DNA of 64,000 nucleotides, from assembly GCF_036059255.1 (NCBI RefSeq), contig NZ_CP107947.1:5270001-5334000 (forward strand). The letters run 5' to 3'. The position numbers and the translations under genes were made by a program. Below are positions 1 to 7,257 of this stretch, one piece after another; position 1 is the first letter of the stretch, and every line of letters begins with the position of its first letter. This DNA comes from Micromonospora sp. NBC_00389 (GTDB taxonomy: Bacteria > Actinomycetota > Actinomycetes > Mycobacteriales > Micromonosporaceae). The notes under the pieces were generated by a model. That model had not been told where the DNA came from. It saw only the letters and a list, made by a program, of their open reading frames with translations, and searched no databases.

Positions 1-1
1 G

Positions 2-838
2 GCGCTGGAAGCACTGACCGTGACGCTGTACTTCGCCGGACCGACCGGCCCGGCGACCTTCCACCAGAGCGGGCTCACCACCACCTACCGCGCCCCGGGC
101 GACCACCGTTTCGATCCCCACTCCGCCGCCTTCGCCGGTGAGACCAGCCAGTCCTGGTACCACCTTGCCGGAGTCGACGTGGCCGGCTCGCCGCGTACCC
201 GGGGCACGGTGGTGACGTTCGGCGACTCGCAAACCGACGGCTACGGCTCCACTCCCGGCGCCGACAACCGCTACCCGGACCAGTTGGCCGAACGACTGGT
301 CGCCACCGGTCGCCCGCTCGCCGTGGTGAACGCCGGGATCAGCGGGAACAAACTGCTCGCCGACTCGCCCTGTTACGGCGAGCGGGGCGTCAGCCGGTTC
401 CGGCACGACGTACTCGGGCAGCCCGGCGTACGGACGGCGGTCGTCCTGATCGGCATCAACGACATCGGTGCCGGCGGCTACCCTGACTTCGGCTGCGGCG
501 CCTCGCCGGTGGTGACCGCCGGCCAGCTCGTCAACGGCCATCGGGCATTGATCCAGGCCGCCCGGGCACGCGGGGTCACCGTCATCGGCGTCACGATGCC
601 GCCGCTCAAGAACGCGACGGGTTACGACACCCCGGACAAGGAAGCGCTCCGAGACGAGCTGAACCACTGGATCCGGACCAGTGGCGAGTACGACGTGGTC
701 GTCGACCTCGACCGGATCCTCGCCGACCCGGCCGACCCGGACGCCCTGCGCCCGGCGTACGACCACGGCGACCACCTGCACCTCAACGACACCGGGGCGA
801 CCGCTGCCGCCGTCGCCGTCGCCGCGCAGATCCGCTGA
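2..838 (+). CDS. SGNH/GDSL-family secreted hydrolase, 5' truncated
   Basis: The frame is open from the first bases of the window, so the true start lies upstream and only the C-terminal 278 residues are present. A beta-rich N-terminal segment precedes an SGNH hydrolase core. The nucleophile block reads GDSQTDG, a GISGN block supplies the glycine/asparagine oxyanion residues, GIND follows, and HGDHLHLND near the end provides the catalytic Asp-His pair. Members hydrolyse esters, often on carbohydrates or lipids, and this two-domain form is usually exported. Substrate cannot be told from sequence. Family call is firm; secretion is inferred because the N-terminus is missing. Confidence 0.85.
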   Translation, partial: ALEALTVTLYFAGPTGPATFHQSGLTTTYRAPGDHRFDPHSAAFAGETSQSWYHLAGVDVAGSPRTRGTVVTFGDSQTDGYGSTPGADNRYPDQLAERLVATGRPLAVVNAGISGNKLLADSPCYGERGVSRFRHDVLGQPGVRTAVVLIGINDIGAGGYPDFGCGASPVVTAGQLVNGHRALIQAARARGVTVIGVTMPPLKNATGYDTPDKEALRDELNHWIRTSGEYDVVVDLDRILADPADPDALRPAYDHGDHLHLNDTGATAAAVAVAAQIR

Positions 839-998
839 GCCCGTGTCACCGCACCGAGGGGACCTGGACGCGCGCTGATCGTCGGTTGGACCTGGGCGGA
901 AAAGAATGTCGGGCGGTGTGTCGAGCACCGGGGTGCCGGCTTCGACCACAGGATGAGGGCCGGGTGCGCCGGGCCGACCGAGACCAAGGAGTGGACCG

Positions 999-1601
999 AT
1001 GACGAAGGTGACGACCGGGGCGACGATGTCGTTGGACGGCTACATCGCGGACCCGTCCCACGGGGGCTTCGAGTACCTGTTCCAGTGGTACGAGAACGGC
1101 GACGTCGAGACGCCGACGGCCACCCCCGAACTGACGTTCCGGACCTCCGCCGTGAGCGCGCGACACATCCGCGATCTCACCGAGCGGACCGGAGCGCTGG
1201 TCGTCGGTCGACGGCTCTTCGACATGACCAACGGGTGGGGCGGCCGGCATCCGTTGGACGTGCCCGTCGTGGTCGTCACGCACAGCGTGCCGGACGGTTG
1301 GGAACCGGAGAACGACTCGTTCGTCTTCGTCACCGACGGCATCGAGAGCGCCATCGAGCGGGCGAAGACGATCGCCGGCGACAAGGAGGTCGGGGTCAAC
1401 GGCGGCACCATCGCGACCCAGGTCATCCAAGCCGGCCTGCTCGACGAGGTGCACGTCGACCTCGTCCCGGTCCTGCTCGGTGACGGTATCCCGCTCTTCG
1501 CCGACCTGAAGATCGCGCCGCTCCAGCTTCACGGGCCGATCAGCGTGGTCGAGGGCACCGGGGTCACCCACCTGGCCTACCGGGTACGCCCGACGGCCTG
1601 A
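999..1601 (+). CDS. Dihydrofolate reductase-fold family protein (RibD C-terminal type)
   Basis: A 200-residue stand-alone RibD_C/DHFR-fold reductase. The family signature SLDGYIA is at residues 11-17, an ALVVGRRLFD segment follows, and the NGG(T)IATQVIQAGLLDEVHVDLVP region matches the NADPH-binding and dimer half of the family. It most likely reduces a small substrate with NADPH, but family members in actinobacteria are mostly uncharacterised and this is not riboflavin RibD, which carries a deaminase domain. The start is supported by AAGGAG 8 nt upstream of ATG. It is a single-gene unit closed by a strong hairpin. Three proteins of this superfamily occur in the window. Confidence 0.85.
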   Translation: MTKVTTGATMSLDGYIADPSHGGFEYLFQWYENGDVETPTATPELTFRTSAVSARHIRDLTERTGALVVGRRLFDMTNGWGGRHPLDVPVVVVTHSVPDGWEPENDSFVFVTDGIESAIERAKTIAGDKEVGVNGGTIATQVIQAGLLDEVHVDLVPVLLGDGIPLFADLKIAPLQLHGPISVVEGTGVTHLAYRVRPTA

Positions 1602-1610
1602 CCAACTCGG

Positions 1611-1637
1611 ACGGGCGGCCCGGACCGGGCCGCCCGT
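1611..1637 (+). terminator. Hairpin terminator after the DHFR-fold gene
   Basis: A near-perfect GC-rich palindrome with 12-13 bp arms (ACGGGCGGCCCGG and its complement) begins 10 bases after the stop codon. No U-tract follows, as is usual in actinobacteria. Confidence 0.75.
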
Positions 1638-1707
1638 CTGCCTGTCCCGCCTGGTCCGGGCGGGTGGTGCCCCCTACGAATCCGTACCGTGTGCTGAACT
1701 GTCCGGC

Positions 1708-2469
1708 ATGGAGCCTTCCCGATTCCTCGGCTGCCTCACGGACGACTTCGCCCGGCTGCGCGCCGTCGCCTCCATCGACCCCACCGCGGCGGTGCCCAGC
1801 TGCCCCGGTTGGAGTGTCGCCGACCTGACCCACCATGTCGGCGAGGTCTACCTCCACAAGACCCTGGCCATTCGCGAGGGTGCCGAGCCCGAGCCGTGGC
1901 CGCCCGCGGACCTTGCGGCCGAGGAGCCGATGGCGCTGCTCGACCGGGCGTACGCCGGGCTGCTGGCCGAGTTCGCGGCCCACGAGCCGCAGGACCGGGC
2001 TGGCTCCTGGTACGCGCCGGGCCAGACCGTCGGGTTCTGGATCCGACGGATGGCGCAGGAGACGGTCATCCACCGCATCGACGCCGAGTTGGGCGTCGGT
2101 GCGCCGGTCGCGCCCGTTCCGGACGACCTCGCCGTTGACGGCATCGACGAGCTGCTCAAAGTGTTCGTGGAGTATTCGGTGGCCGAGTGGGCCAGCGCCT
2201 TCAGCGAGATCCTGGCCGACTCGCCGGGCTGGACGTACACGGTGCGCACCGACGGTGGGGCGTGGTCGGTGCGTACCGGGCCGGGGCTGCTCCGCGTGAC
2301 CGACGGCGCGGCCGACGCCGCCGACGTGACCGTGAGCGGCCCGCCCACGGCATTGCTGCGCTGGCTGTGGGGCCGGGAGTTGGCCGGCGAGACGAGCGGC
2401 GTCACCGTCGATGGCCCACCCGAGGCGATGGCCCCGTTGCGCCGCTGCATCGTGACCGCAACCCAGTGA
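1708..2469 (+). CDS. Maleylpyruvate isomerase-family mycothiol-dependent protein
   Basis: 253 residues with the DinB-like four-helix MDMPI N-terminal domain (about 1-160), recognised by the opening CLTDDFARLR, the CPGWSVADLTHHVGEVY metal-site helix, and the later RRMAQETVIHRIDAE segment. The histidines in HHVGE and VIHR are the expected metal ligands. A C-terminal alpha/beta segment follows. The family includes mycothiol-dependent isomerases and S-transferases, so the gene points to an actinobacterial host, but most members have unknown substrates. No clear Shine-Dalgarno precedes the ATG. Confidence is high for the family and low for substrate. Confidence 0.85.
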   Translation: MEPSRFLGCLTDDFARLRAVASIDPTAAVPSCPGWSVADLTHHVGEVYLHKTLAIREGAEPEPWPPADLAAEEPMALLDRAYAGLLAEFAAHEPQDRAGSWYAPGQTVGFWIRRMAQETVIHRIDAELGVGAPVAPVPDDLAVDGIDELLKVFVEYSVAEWASAFSEILADSPGWTYTVRTDGGAWSVRTGPGLLRVTDGAADAADVTVSGPPTALLRWLWGRELAGETSGVTVDGPPEAMAPLRRCIVTATQ

Positions 2470-2573
2470 AGACTCGCTGCCCGGAGTGAAGCCGGGTGTG
2501 CCGCCGTCGCCATAGAATCGATGATGTTCACTGTTAGCGGCGAGGGCGTCACGGGTGGCTACCCCGGAGGGCG

Positions 2574-3446
2574 GTGCGGGAGATGGGACCGGACGAGCGG
2601 GAAAGGCTGTTCGAGCGGGCGCGGGAGCACTCGACGCGGCAGGACACCTGGGCGGAAGCGGACCGGCTGTGGATTCAGGTCATCGACGCCTACCGGCAGG
2701 CCGTGCAGGGTCCGGGTCGGGTGGACCGGCGCGATCAGCAGCAGTTGGCCCGGGCACTGTGGCGGCGCGGGATGCTGCTGTCCGCGCGTGGTCGGGCCGC
2801 CGACGGGATGGCCCCCGGCGGTGAGGCGGTCACGCTCTTCGAGCGGGTGAACGACGCGGTGGCAGCCGAGGGTGGAAACGTGGCCGACCCGCCACGGGAC
2901 GAGGCGCTCGCGGAGCTGATCACCGCGCTGGTGGACCTGGCGGAGGTCGCGTTCGCCGCCGGGCAGCCCACCACGCGGCTGGAGTTGGTGGAGCGGGCTG
3001 TGGCGGTGGGGCTGCTCACCGGCTCCCCGCCGTCCGCAGGGCCGCGCACCAGGGAGGCGATGGGCACGGCCTACCACAACCAGGCGACCTCGTTGTTGCA
3101 CCGGGCCGTCACGCGGCCCGCCTCGGACGACAGCATCCGGGAGGCGGCGCTCGCCGCGTCGCGGGCCTGCGAGCTGCGCCAGGGGCTGCTCGACCCGCTG
3201 CGCCCGCTCAGCCTCTGGGAGTTGGCCAACACCTACGGGGTGTACGCGCAGTGCCTGGCGCTGATCCGCGACTTCGACCGCGCCGAGATGGTGCTGGGGC
3301 TCGGCATCCGACTGGTGGAGCTGCTGGGGCCGGCCGGCGAGCAGCCCGCCCTGAAGCTGCGCGTGGCGGCCGAGATGGTGGTCCGGGAAAAGGCGACGTC
3401 ACAAGGCTCGGCCGGCCCGCGTCGCTGGGAGTGGCGGCGGCGTTGA
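2574..3446 (+). CDS. Hypothetical helical-repeat (TPR-like) protein
   Basis: A 290-residue, almost wholly alpha-helical protein rich in Ala, Arg and Glu, with TPR-like helical hairpins (for example around residues 55-80, 120-150 and 200-260). No signal peptide, membrane helix or catalytic motif is visible. Two starts are possible: GTG at 2574, with GGAGG only 3 nt away, or ATG at 2583, 12 nt from the same GGAGG. Neither spacing is ideal. It ends in an Arg-rich tail. I do not recognise a specific family; TPR-like proteins usually act as scaffolds. It converges with the GNAT gene across a dispersed palindrome. Confidence 0.6.
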   Translation: MREMGPDERERLFERAREHSTRQDTWAEADRLWIQVIDAYRQAVQGPGRVDRRDQQQLARALWRRGMLLSARGRAADGMAPGGEAVTLFERVNDAVAAEGGNVADPPRDEALAELITALVDLAEVAFAAGQPTTRLELVERAVAVGLLTGSPPSAGPRTREAMGTAYHNQATSLLHRAVTRPASDDSIREAALAASRACELRQGLLDPLRPLSLWELANTYGVYAQCLALIRDFDRAEMVLGLGIRLVELLGPAGEQPALKLRVAAEMVVREKATSQGSAGPRRWEWRRR

Positions 3447-3500
3447 CCCCGGTCCCGCTGGTCGACGGGGAGCGGACCGGCGGGGGTGGTCGTGGTCCGG

Positions 3501-3550
3501 TGAGCGTGATACCTCAGAGTCATATTCATACCTGTGAGGTATCGCGCTCA
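3501..3550. repeat. Dispersed palindromic element, copy 1, between convergent genes
   Basis: Arms at 3501-3516 and 3535-3550 pair over 16 bp with one G:T wobble, leaving an 18-nt loop. The element lies between a rightward and a leftward gene and includes the stop codon of the latter. It shares GCGTGAT, CCTCAGAGTCAT and CGCTC blocks with the palindrome at 58034-58077, which also separates convergent genes. It is therefore probably a REP-like family that works as a bidirectional terminator. Confidence 0.65.
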
Positions 3551-4240
3551 ATCCCGCACGGCGTCCATGCCGGTCCGTGCGCCGGAAGGGGCGACCGCCG
3601 CCGCTGGCCCCGCGTCGTCGGCGAAGTCGATCCGCATCACGACCCGCCGCAGGGTGGGGTGGCTGACCTCCTTGAACCCGGCGTCCTCGAAGATCTGCCG
3701 CACCCCCACGTGCGCCTCACCCCAGGTGATCTGCTTGCCCGCCTCGGCGAGCATCGGGTACGCCGCCAGTGACCGGGCACCGCGCTCCCGCGCGAAGTCG
3801 ACCGCGGCGCGGGCCAGGGGATAGGTGAGGCCGCGACCCCGGAAGCCCTTGCGGACCACCAGGCAGGTCACCGCCCAGACCCCGTCGTCGTCCCTGTCCT
3901 CGTCGCGGCCGAGCCAGGGAACCCGCTGGTTGCGCAGCTTCGGGTACGCCGTCCGCGGCTCCACCGCCACCCAGCCCGCCGGGTGGTCATCGAGGTACGC
4001 GACCAGTCCACTGGTGGTCGGGGCATCCGGCTCGCCACAGCTCGTCTGCTCCCGGAACGACGCGACGCGCCCCTCGGGGGTGGAGGCCCGCCACAGCCAG
4101 CCCGGGACCTTGAACCACTGGCACTGGCACCGGCCCGCGTCGGCGCTGCCGAGAATCTCCTGGAGGTCGTCCCACGACGCCTCGTTGGCCGGCACGATCC
4201 GGACGTCCCGGTCGGCGACCGGAGCCTGGCGGTCAGCCAA
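3548..4240 (-). CDS. GNAT-family N-acetyltransferase
   Basis: 230 residues. The acetyl-CoA pyrophosphate loop is the RKGFRGRGL segment (R/Q-x-x-G-x-G/A), preceded by the beta strand WAVTCLVV and followed by the helix ARAAVDFARERGARSLAAYP. An N-terminal CQCQWFKVPG segment is typical of a GNAT subgroup common in actinobacteria. It should transfer an acetyl group from acetyl-CoA to an unknown amine. The start is TTG at 4240, overlapping the end of the DUF397 gene by 8 bp, so it is probably translationally coupled as third gene of an XRE-DUF397-GNAT unit. The extension after about residue 205 is low complexity. Confidence 0.85.
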   Translation of the reverse strand: MADRQAPVADRDVRIVPANEASWDDLQEILGSADAGRCQCQWFKVPGWLWRASTPEGRVASFREQTSCGEPDAPTTSGLVAYLDDHPAGWVAVEPRTAYPKLRNQRVPWLGRDEDRDDDGVWAVTCLVVRKGFRGRGLTYPLARAAVDFARERGARSLAAYPMLAEAGKQITWGEAHVGVRQIFEDAGFKEVSHPTLRRVVMRIDFADDAGPAAAVAPSGARTGMDAVRD

Positions 4241-4442
4241 TCGAATGCCTTCCCGGGGCGCTGACGGCCACGACGAACGCCGCCCAGGCGTCCGGGGTGA
4301 AGGCGAGCGACGGACCGGCGGGGTGCTTGCTGTCGCGCACGGCGACGACGCCGGGAAGGTTGGTGGCGACCTCGACGCAGGCGCCGCCGTTGTCGCCGCT
4401 GCGGGTGCTCTTGCGCCAGACGGCGCCGGTCAGGTCAGTCAT
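4233..4442 (-). CDS. DUF397 domain protein
   Basis: 69 residues matching DUF397 end to end: the WRKSTRSGDNGGACVEVA core, then VAVRDSKHPAGPSLAFTPDAWAAFV. DUF397 proteins are small actinobacterial partners of XRE-DUF5753 regulators, and pairs of this type are implicated in developmental and antibiotic control in Streptomyces. The start ATG overlaps the stop of the XRE gene by 8 bases (ATGACTGA), a coupling that fits the usual pairing. It may work as an antagonist or antitoxin-like partner; that role is inferred from the family. Confidence 0.92.
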   Translation of the reverse strand: MTDLTGAVWRKSTRSGDNGGACVEVATNLPGVVAVRDSKHPAGPSLAFTPDAWAAFVVAVSAPGRHSIG

Positions 4443-5322
4443 GCCGTATCTCCCCGGTGATCCTTTTGATCATGTCTTTCGATTCTGCCTCGTGAAGCGA
4501 GAGCGAATCCAGCCCTCGCCACACTCGTTCGTAGGCGGCCAACTCGTCGGGCTTGTCGAGGTACAGCGCACCGGTCAGCGACTCGCTGTAGACGACCGAT
4601 GGTTCCGGCACGGCCCGGCCGCCATTGCCGGGCGGAAAGTCCAGGATCATGAAGGTTCCGGCCACCGCCCCCGGCTGCGGGCCGGCCGCCAGCGGCAGCA
4701 CGCGGACGGACACGGTCGGCAGCTCGGCCAGCTTCAGGACGTGGTCGAGCTGCGCGGCCATTGTGGTCTGACCGCCGACCGTGCGACGGAGCACCGCCTC
4801 GGACAGCACCGCCTCAAGCCGGGGAGCAGCGGGAAGCCGGCGGGTGAGCAACGCCTGCCGCTGTAGCCGCACCTCGACGGCCTGCTCTCGCTCGTCGTCG
4901 CTGAGCATCCGTCCCAGGCGGAAGAGAGCATCGGCGTATGCCCGCGTCTGCAAGATCCCGGGGATCAGCGATTCGTCGTACCCCCTCAGGCGGGACGCGG
5001 CGGATTCCAGGCCCACGTACAGCTCGAACCAGCTCGGCACCGCGTCGCCGTAGGCGTGCCACCAACCCTTGGACTTCGTCTCGACGGCGAGCCCGCGCAT
5101 CGCCTCGGTCATCTCCGGCGAGACCCCGTACAGGTCGCACATCGCCTTGACGTCGAGCACCCGGACCGAGCCGGTGCCGCACTCGATGCGCCAGATCTTC
5201 TGTCGGCTGTACTCCAACGCCTCCGCGGCGGCGTCGAGCGTCACCCCGGCCTCGTTGCGGTACTGCCGCAGCAGCCGCCCGAGCTGCCGACGCGGCACGG
5301 TCGATCCGATGTCCTCGGCCAT
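4435..5322 (-). CDS. XRE-family regulator with DUF5753
   Basis: 295 residues. An N-terminal helix-turn-helix (about 15-70; RRQLGRLLRQYRNEAGVTL through ALEYSRQKIWRIECG) is followed by the DUF5753 sensor/dimer region (about 95-280; GWWHAYGD, LVGLE-like and IPGILQT motifs). I place the start at ATG 5322 because GGGAG lies 7 nt upstream; the ATG at 5343 lacks such a site. These regulators pair with DUF397 proteins, encoded here immediately downstream with overlap. The divergent DivIVA-like gene starts 170 bp away, so this spacer probably holds its operator. Confidence 0.9.
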   Translation of the reverse strand: MAEDIGSTVPRRQLGRLLRQYRNEAGVTLDAAAEALEYSRQKIWRIECGTGSVRVLDVKAMCDLYGVSPEMTEAMRGLAVETKSKGWWHAYGDAVPSWFELYVGLESAASRLRGYDESLIPGILQTRAYADALFRLGRMLSDDEREQAVEVRLQRQALLTRRLPAAPRLEAVLSEAVLRRTVGGQTTMAAQLDHVLKLAELPTVSVRVLPLAAGPQPGAVAGTFMILDFPPGNGGRAVPEPSVVYSESLTGALYLDKPDELAAYERVWRGLDSLSLHEAESKDMIKRITGEIRHD

Positions 5323-5492
5323 CCGCACACTCCCTGATTCCATATCGCAACGCTGCGTTACGCGTTCTCGCAACACGTACGCGGTGCAGGAAAGAAAGTC
5401 AATGCACAACAGGGAAATTGCGGTGTAGGAAGTTGCGTCTTCGCTGCGCACGGTCACAGGATGACCACAGGCGACCAGGAAGGCGGCCCGAC

Positions 5493-5723
5493 GTGAGTAT
5501 CCGTCACCAACGACCACACTCGACGTACCCCGGCCTGCTGCCGTGGCAGGTGGGCGAGCGCCGCTTCCCGGCCGCCCGGCTCGGGCGCCGCGGCCTCGAC
5601 CCCGCCGAGGTGTACGCCTGGCTCGACCGCGTCGCCGTCGACATGGCTGCGCTGCACGCGGCCCTCGCCGAGAGTCGCCGGGAGGTCGCGCGGCTGCGGC
5701 TCGCGCAGGGTCGGCGGCGATGA
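5493..5723 (+). CDS. Small DivIVA-domain-like protein
   Basis: 76 residues. The segment RFPAARLGRRGLDPAEVYAWLDRVAVDM (split here as residues 24-51) resembles the N-terminal lipid-binding module of DivIVA/Wag31, followed by a short coiled coil (ALAESRREVARLRLA). It lacks the long C-terminal coiled coil of Wag31, so it is probably an accessory or adaptor. GTG at 5493 is chosen because GGAAGG lies 9 nt upstream. It overlaps the next gene by ATGA and is divergent from the XRE-DUF5753 regulator, which may control it. Confidence 0.7.
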   Translation: MSIRHQRPHSTYPGLLPWQVGERRFPAARLGRRGLDPAEVYAWLDRVAVDMAALHAALAESRREVARLRLAQGRRR

Positions 5724-5974
5724 GCCGGCGGTACGTCGTCCACCTGCCGGTCGTCGCCTCCGACCTGGCCGCCGCGCAGCGCCTGGCCCGGATCATCGGC
5801 CGCTGGCTGACCCCGCTGCCGATGACGGACCCGGGGGAGACCACGGTGTCCGAGGAAGATCAGCAGTTCCTGCGCCACCGCGTCTTCTGCGACCTCCTGC
5901 TGCCCGGCGGCCGCCGCCGCTGCCTGCTCCGTGCCGACCATGACGGCCCCTGCTCGCGTCGCTTGCGTCGCTGA
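5720..5974 (+). CDS. Hypothetical small protein next to XRE/DivIVA-like unit
   Basis: 84 residues. It starts MSRRYVVHLPVV, has a helical middle (DLAAAQRLARIIGRWL) and ends in a basic, cysteine-containing tail (residues 56-84; CDLLLPGGRRRCLLRADHDGPCSRR). The three cysteines and histidines might bind metal, but the spacing matches no motif I know. The start ATG overlaps the upstream stop (ATGA), so the two small genes are surely one transcript. Function unknown. Confidence 0.65.
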   Translation: MSRRYVVHLPVVASDLAAAQRLARIIGRWLTPLPMTDPGETTVSEEDQQFLRHRVFCDLLLPGGRRRCLLRADHDGPCSRRLRR

Positions 5975-6068
5975 ACGTGGTCGCTGACGGGCCGGTCACC
6001 GCCGCCTTGGTCAGCCGGCGCCCCGCCGTGACCGCGACCAGCTCCGGCTCAGGCGTTATCCTGCGCCG

Positions 6069-6623
6069 GTGGAGGTCATGGCGGAGGGCGAGCGGTTGGC
6101 CGCCGACCTGGGCCGCTGGCTGGACGACCTGACCTTCGTCGACCTGGACACCGACGAGGTCACCGCGAGGGTGATCGAGTCGGTGGTGCGGTGGGCCGAG
6201 GCCCAGGGCTGGCGGGTCTACCGGCGCGCCCCCAGCGTCCTGCCGTTGCCACCGCCGCTGGAGCAGCGGCACTCCGTCCTCGACGTGGCGTGCGCCCGCC
6301 CCGACGGCCCGCCGGTGGTGGTCGAGGTCGACCACACCGACCGGGCCCGTACGGTGCAGAAGCTGCGGGCGGAGGCGGATGCCGGCCGCATCCCGATCTG
6401 GGTGCGGTGGGGAGTGGGCCGTTTCACCGCGCCGCCACCGCCGGTGCGGATGGTGACCTGCGAGGTGACCCGGCGCGCCGGGCCGGCCGGACGCGGGCGA
6501 CTGCACAGCCGCACCGGCGACCGCCCCGCGCCAGCGCACTCGGTCGGTGGCGGCACGGCGGCCGCGCAGGCGTTGCCCATCCCGCTGACCGACCCGGTTA
6601 CGGACGCGGGTAAGGGCACCTGA
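6069..6623 (+). CDS. Conserved hypothetical, nuclease-like fold core
   Basis: 184 residues. The central part (about 45-120) has SVLDVACARPDG, then VVVEVDHTDRARTVQKLRAEADAGRIPIWVRWG, a pattern of strand-Asp, strand-Glu-x-Asp and helix that resembles restriction-endonuclease-like folds, where D...(E/Q)xK binds metal. A clean ExK is absent (it reads VEVDH), so activity is doubtful. The C-terminal 60 residues are low complexity. The start could be GTG 6069 or ATG 6078. Its stop codon lies inside the triple repeat that I assign to the promoter of the next gene. Confidence 0.55.
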   Translation: MEVMAEGERLAADLGRWLDDLTFVDLDTDEVTARVIESVVRWAEAQGWRVYRRAPSVLPLPPPLEQRHSVLDVACARPDGPPVVVEVDHTDRARTVQKLRAEADAGRIPIWVRWGVGRFTAPPPPVRMVTCEVTRRAGPAGRGRLHSRTGDRPAPAHSVGGGTAAAQALPIPLTDPVTDAGKGT

Positions 6624-6652
6624 AGCGAATCGTAAGCGGGACCCGACAGAGT
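6609..6652 (+). promoter_or_regulatory. SARP-type triple direct repeat and -10 region
   Basis: GTAAG at 6610-6614, TGAAG at 6621-6625 and GTAAG at 6632-6636 are spaced exactly 11 bp apart. The last heptamer GTAAGCG is followed after 8 nt by CAGAGT (6647-6652), a TAnnnT-like -10. SARP regulators bind heptamer direct repeats at 11-bp period 8 nt from the -10 box. The same arrangement with the same spacing recurs at 10343-10385. Confidence 0.7.
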
Positions 6653-6695
6653 TCTGGGTGTCACCGAGAGCACCACCGACAACCAGGAGATTCCG

Positions 6696-7250
6696 ATGCG
6701 CAAGCTCATCAACTCGACCTACATCACCCTCGACGGCGTCATCGAGAACCCCATGTGGACCTCGCCGTACTTCGAAGAGGAGGCCGCCAGCCTCGCCGGC
6801 GAACAGACCAACGCAGCGGACGCGATGCTGATGGGCCGGGCCACCTACGACGGCATGTCCGTCGCCTGGCCGAGCATGGACGAGAACGACCCGACCACCG
6901 GCGCGGCGTACTTCAACAACGTCAAGAAGTACGTCGCCTCGACCACCCTGACCAACCCCACCTGGAACAACACAGAGGTGCTCCAGGGCGACCTGGTCGA
7001 GGCGGTCACCAAGCTCAAGGCCCAGGAGGGCAAGGACATCATCCAGTACGGCTACGGCTCGGTCACCGCGCAGTTGGTCCGGGCGGGCCTGGTGGACGAG
7101 GTCCGGTTCTGGATCCACCCCGTGCTGGAGGGCGGCCCCAGCCTGACGACGCCGCTGACGGACATCAAGGCGTCGTTCGAGCTGGTCGACACCCGGGTGC
7201 ACAAGAACGGCGTGATCATCGCCTCGTACCGGCCGAAGACGGCCAGCTGA
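6696..7250 (+). CDS. Dihydrofolate reductase-fold family protein
   Basis: 184 residues with the family opening MRKLINSTYITLDGVIENP, an ADAMLMGRATYDGM segment and the GYGSVTAQLVRAGLVDEVRFWIHP block that forms the NADPH-side half. It should be an NAD(P)H-dependent reductase of unknown substrate. AGGAG lies 6 nt upstream of the ATG. Its promoter carries the triple repeat at 6610-6636, shared with the alpha/beta hydrolase on the far side of the SARP gene. I therefore infer that both enzymes are SARP targets and may act in the same small pathway. It converges on the SARP gene with a 7-bp gap. Confidence 0.85.
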   Translation: MRKLINSTYITLDGVIENPMWTSPYFEEEAASLAGEQTNAADAMLMGRATYDGMSVAWPSMDENDPTTGAAYFNNVKKYVASTTLTNPTWNNTEVLQGDLVEAVTKLKAQEGKDIIQYGYGSVTAQLVRAGLVDEVRFWIHPVLEGGPSLTTPLTDIKASFELVDTRVHKNGVIIASYRPKTAS

Positions 7251-7257
7251 CCACCGA

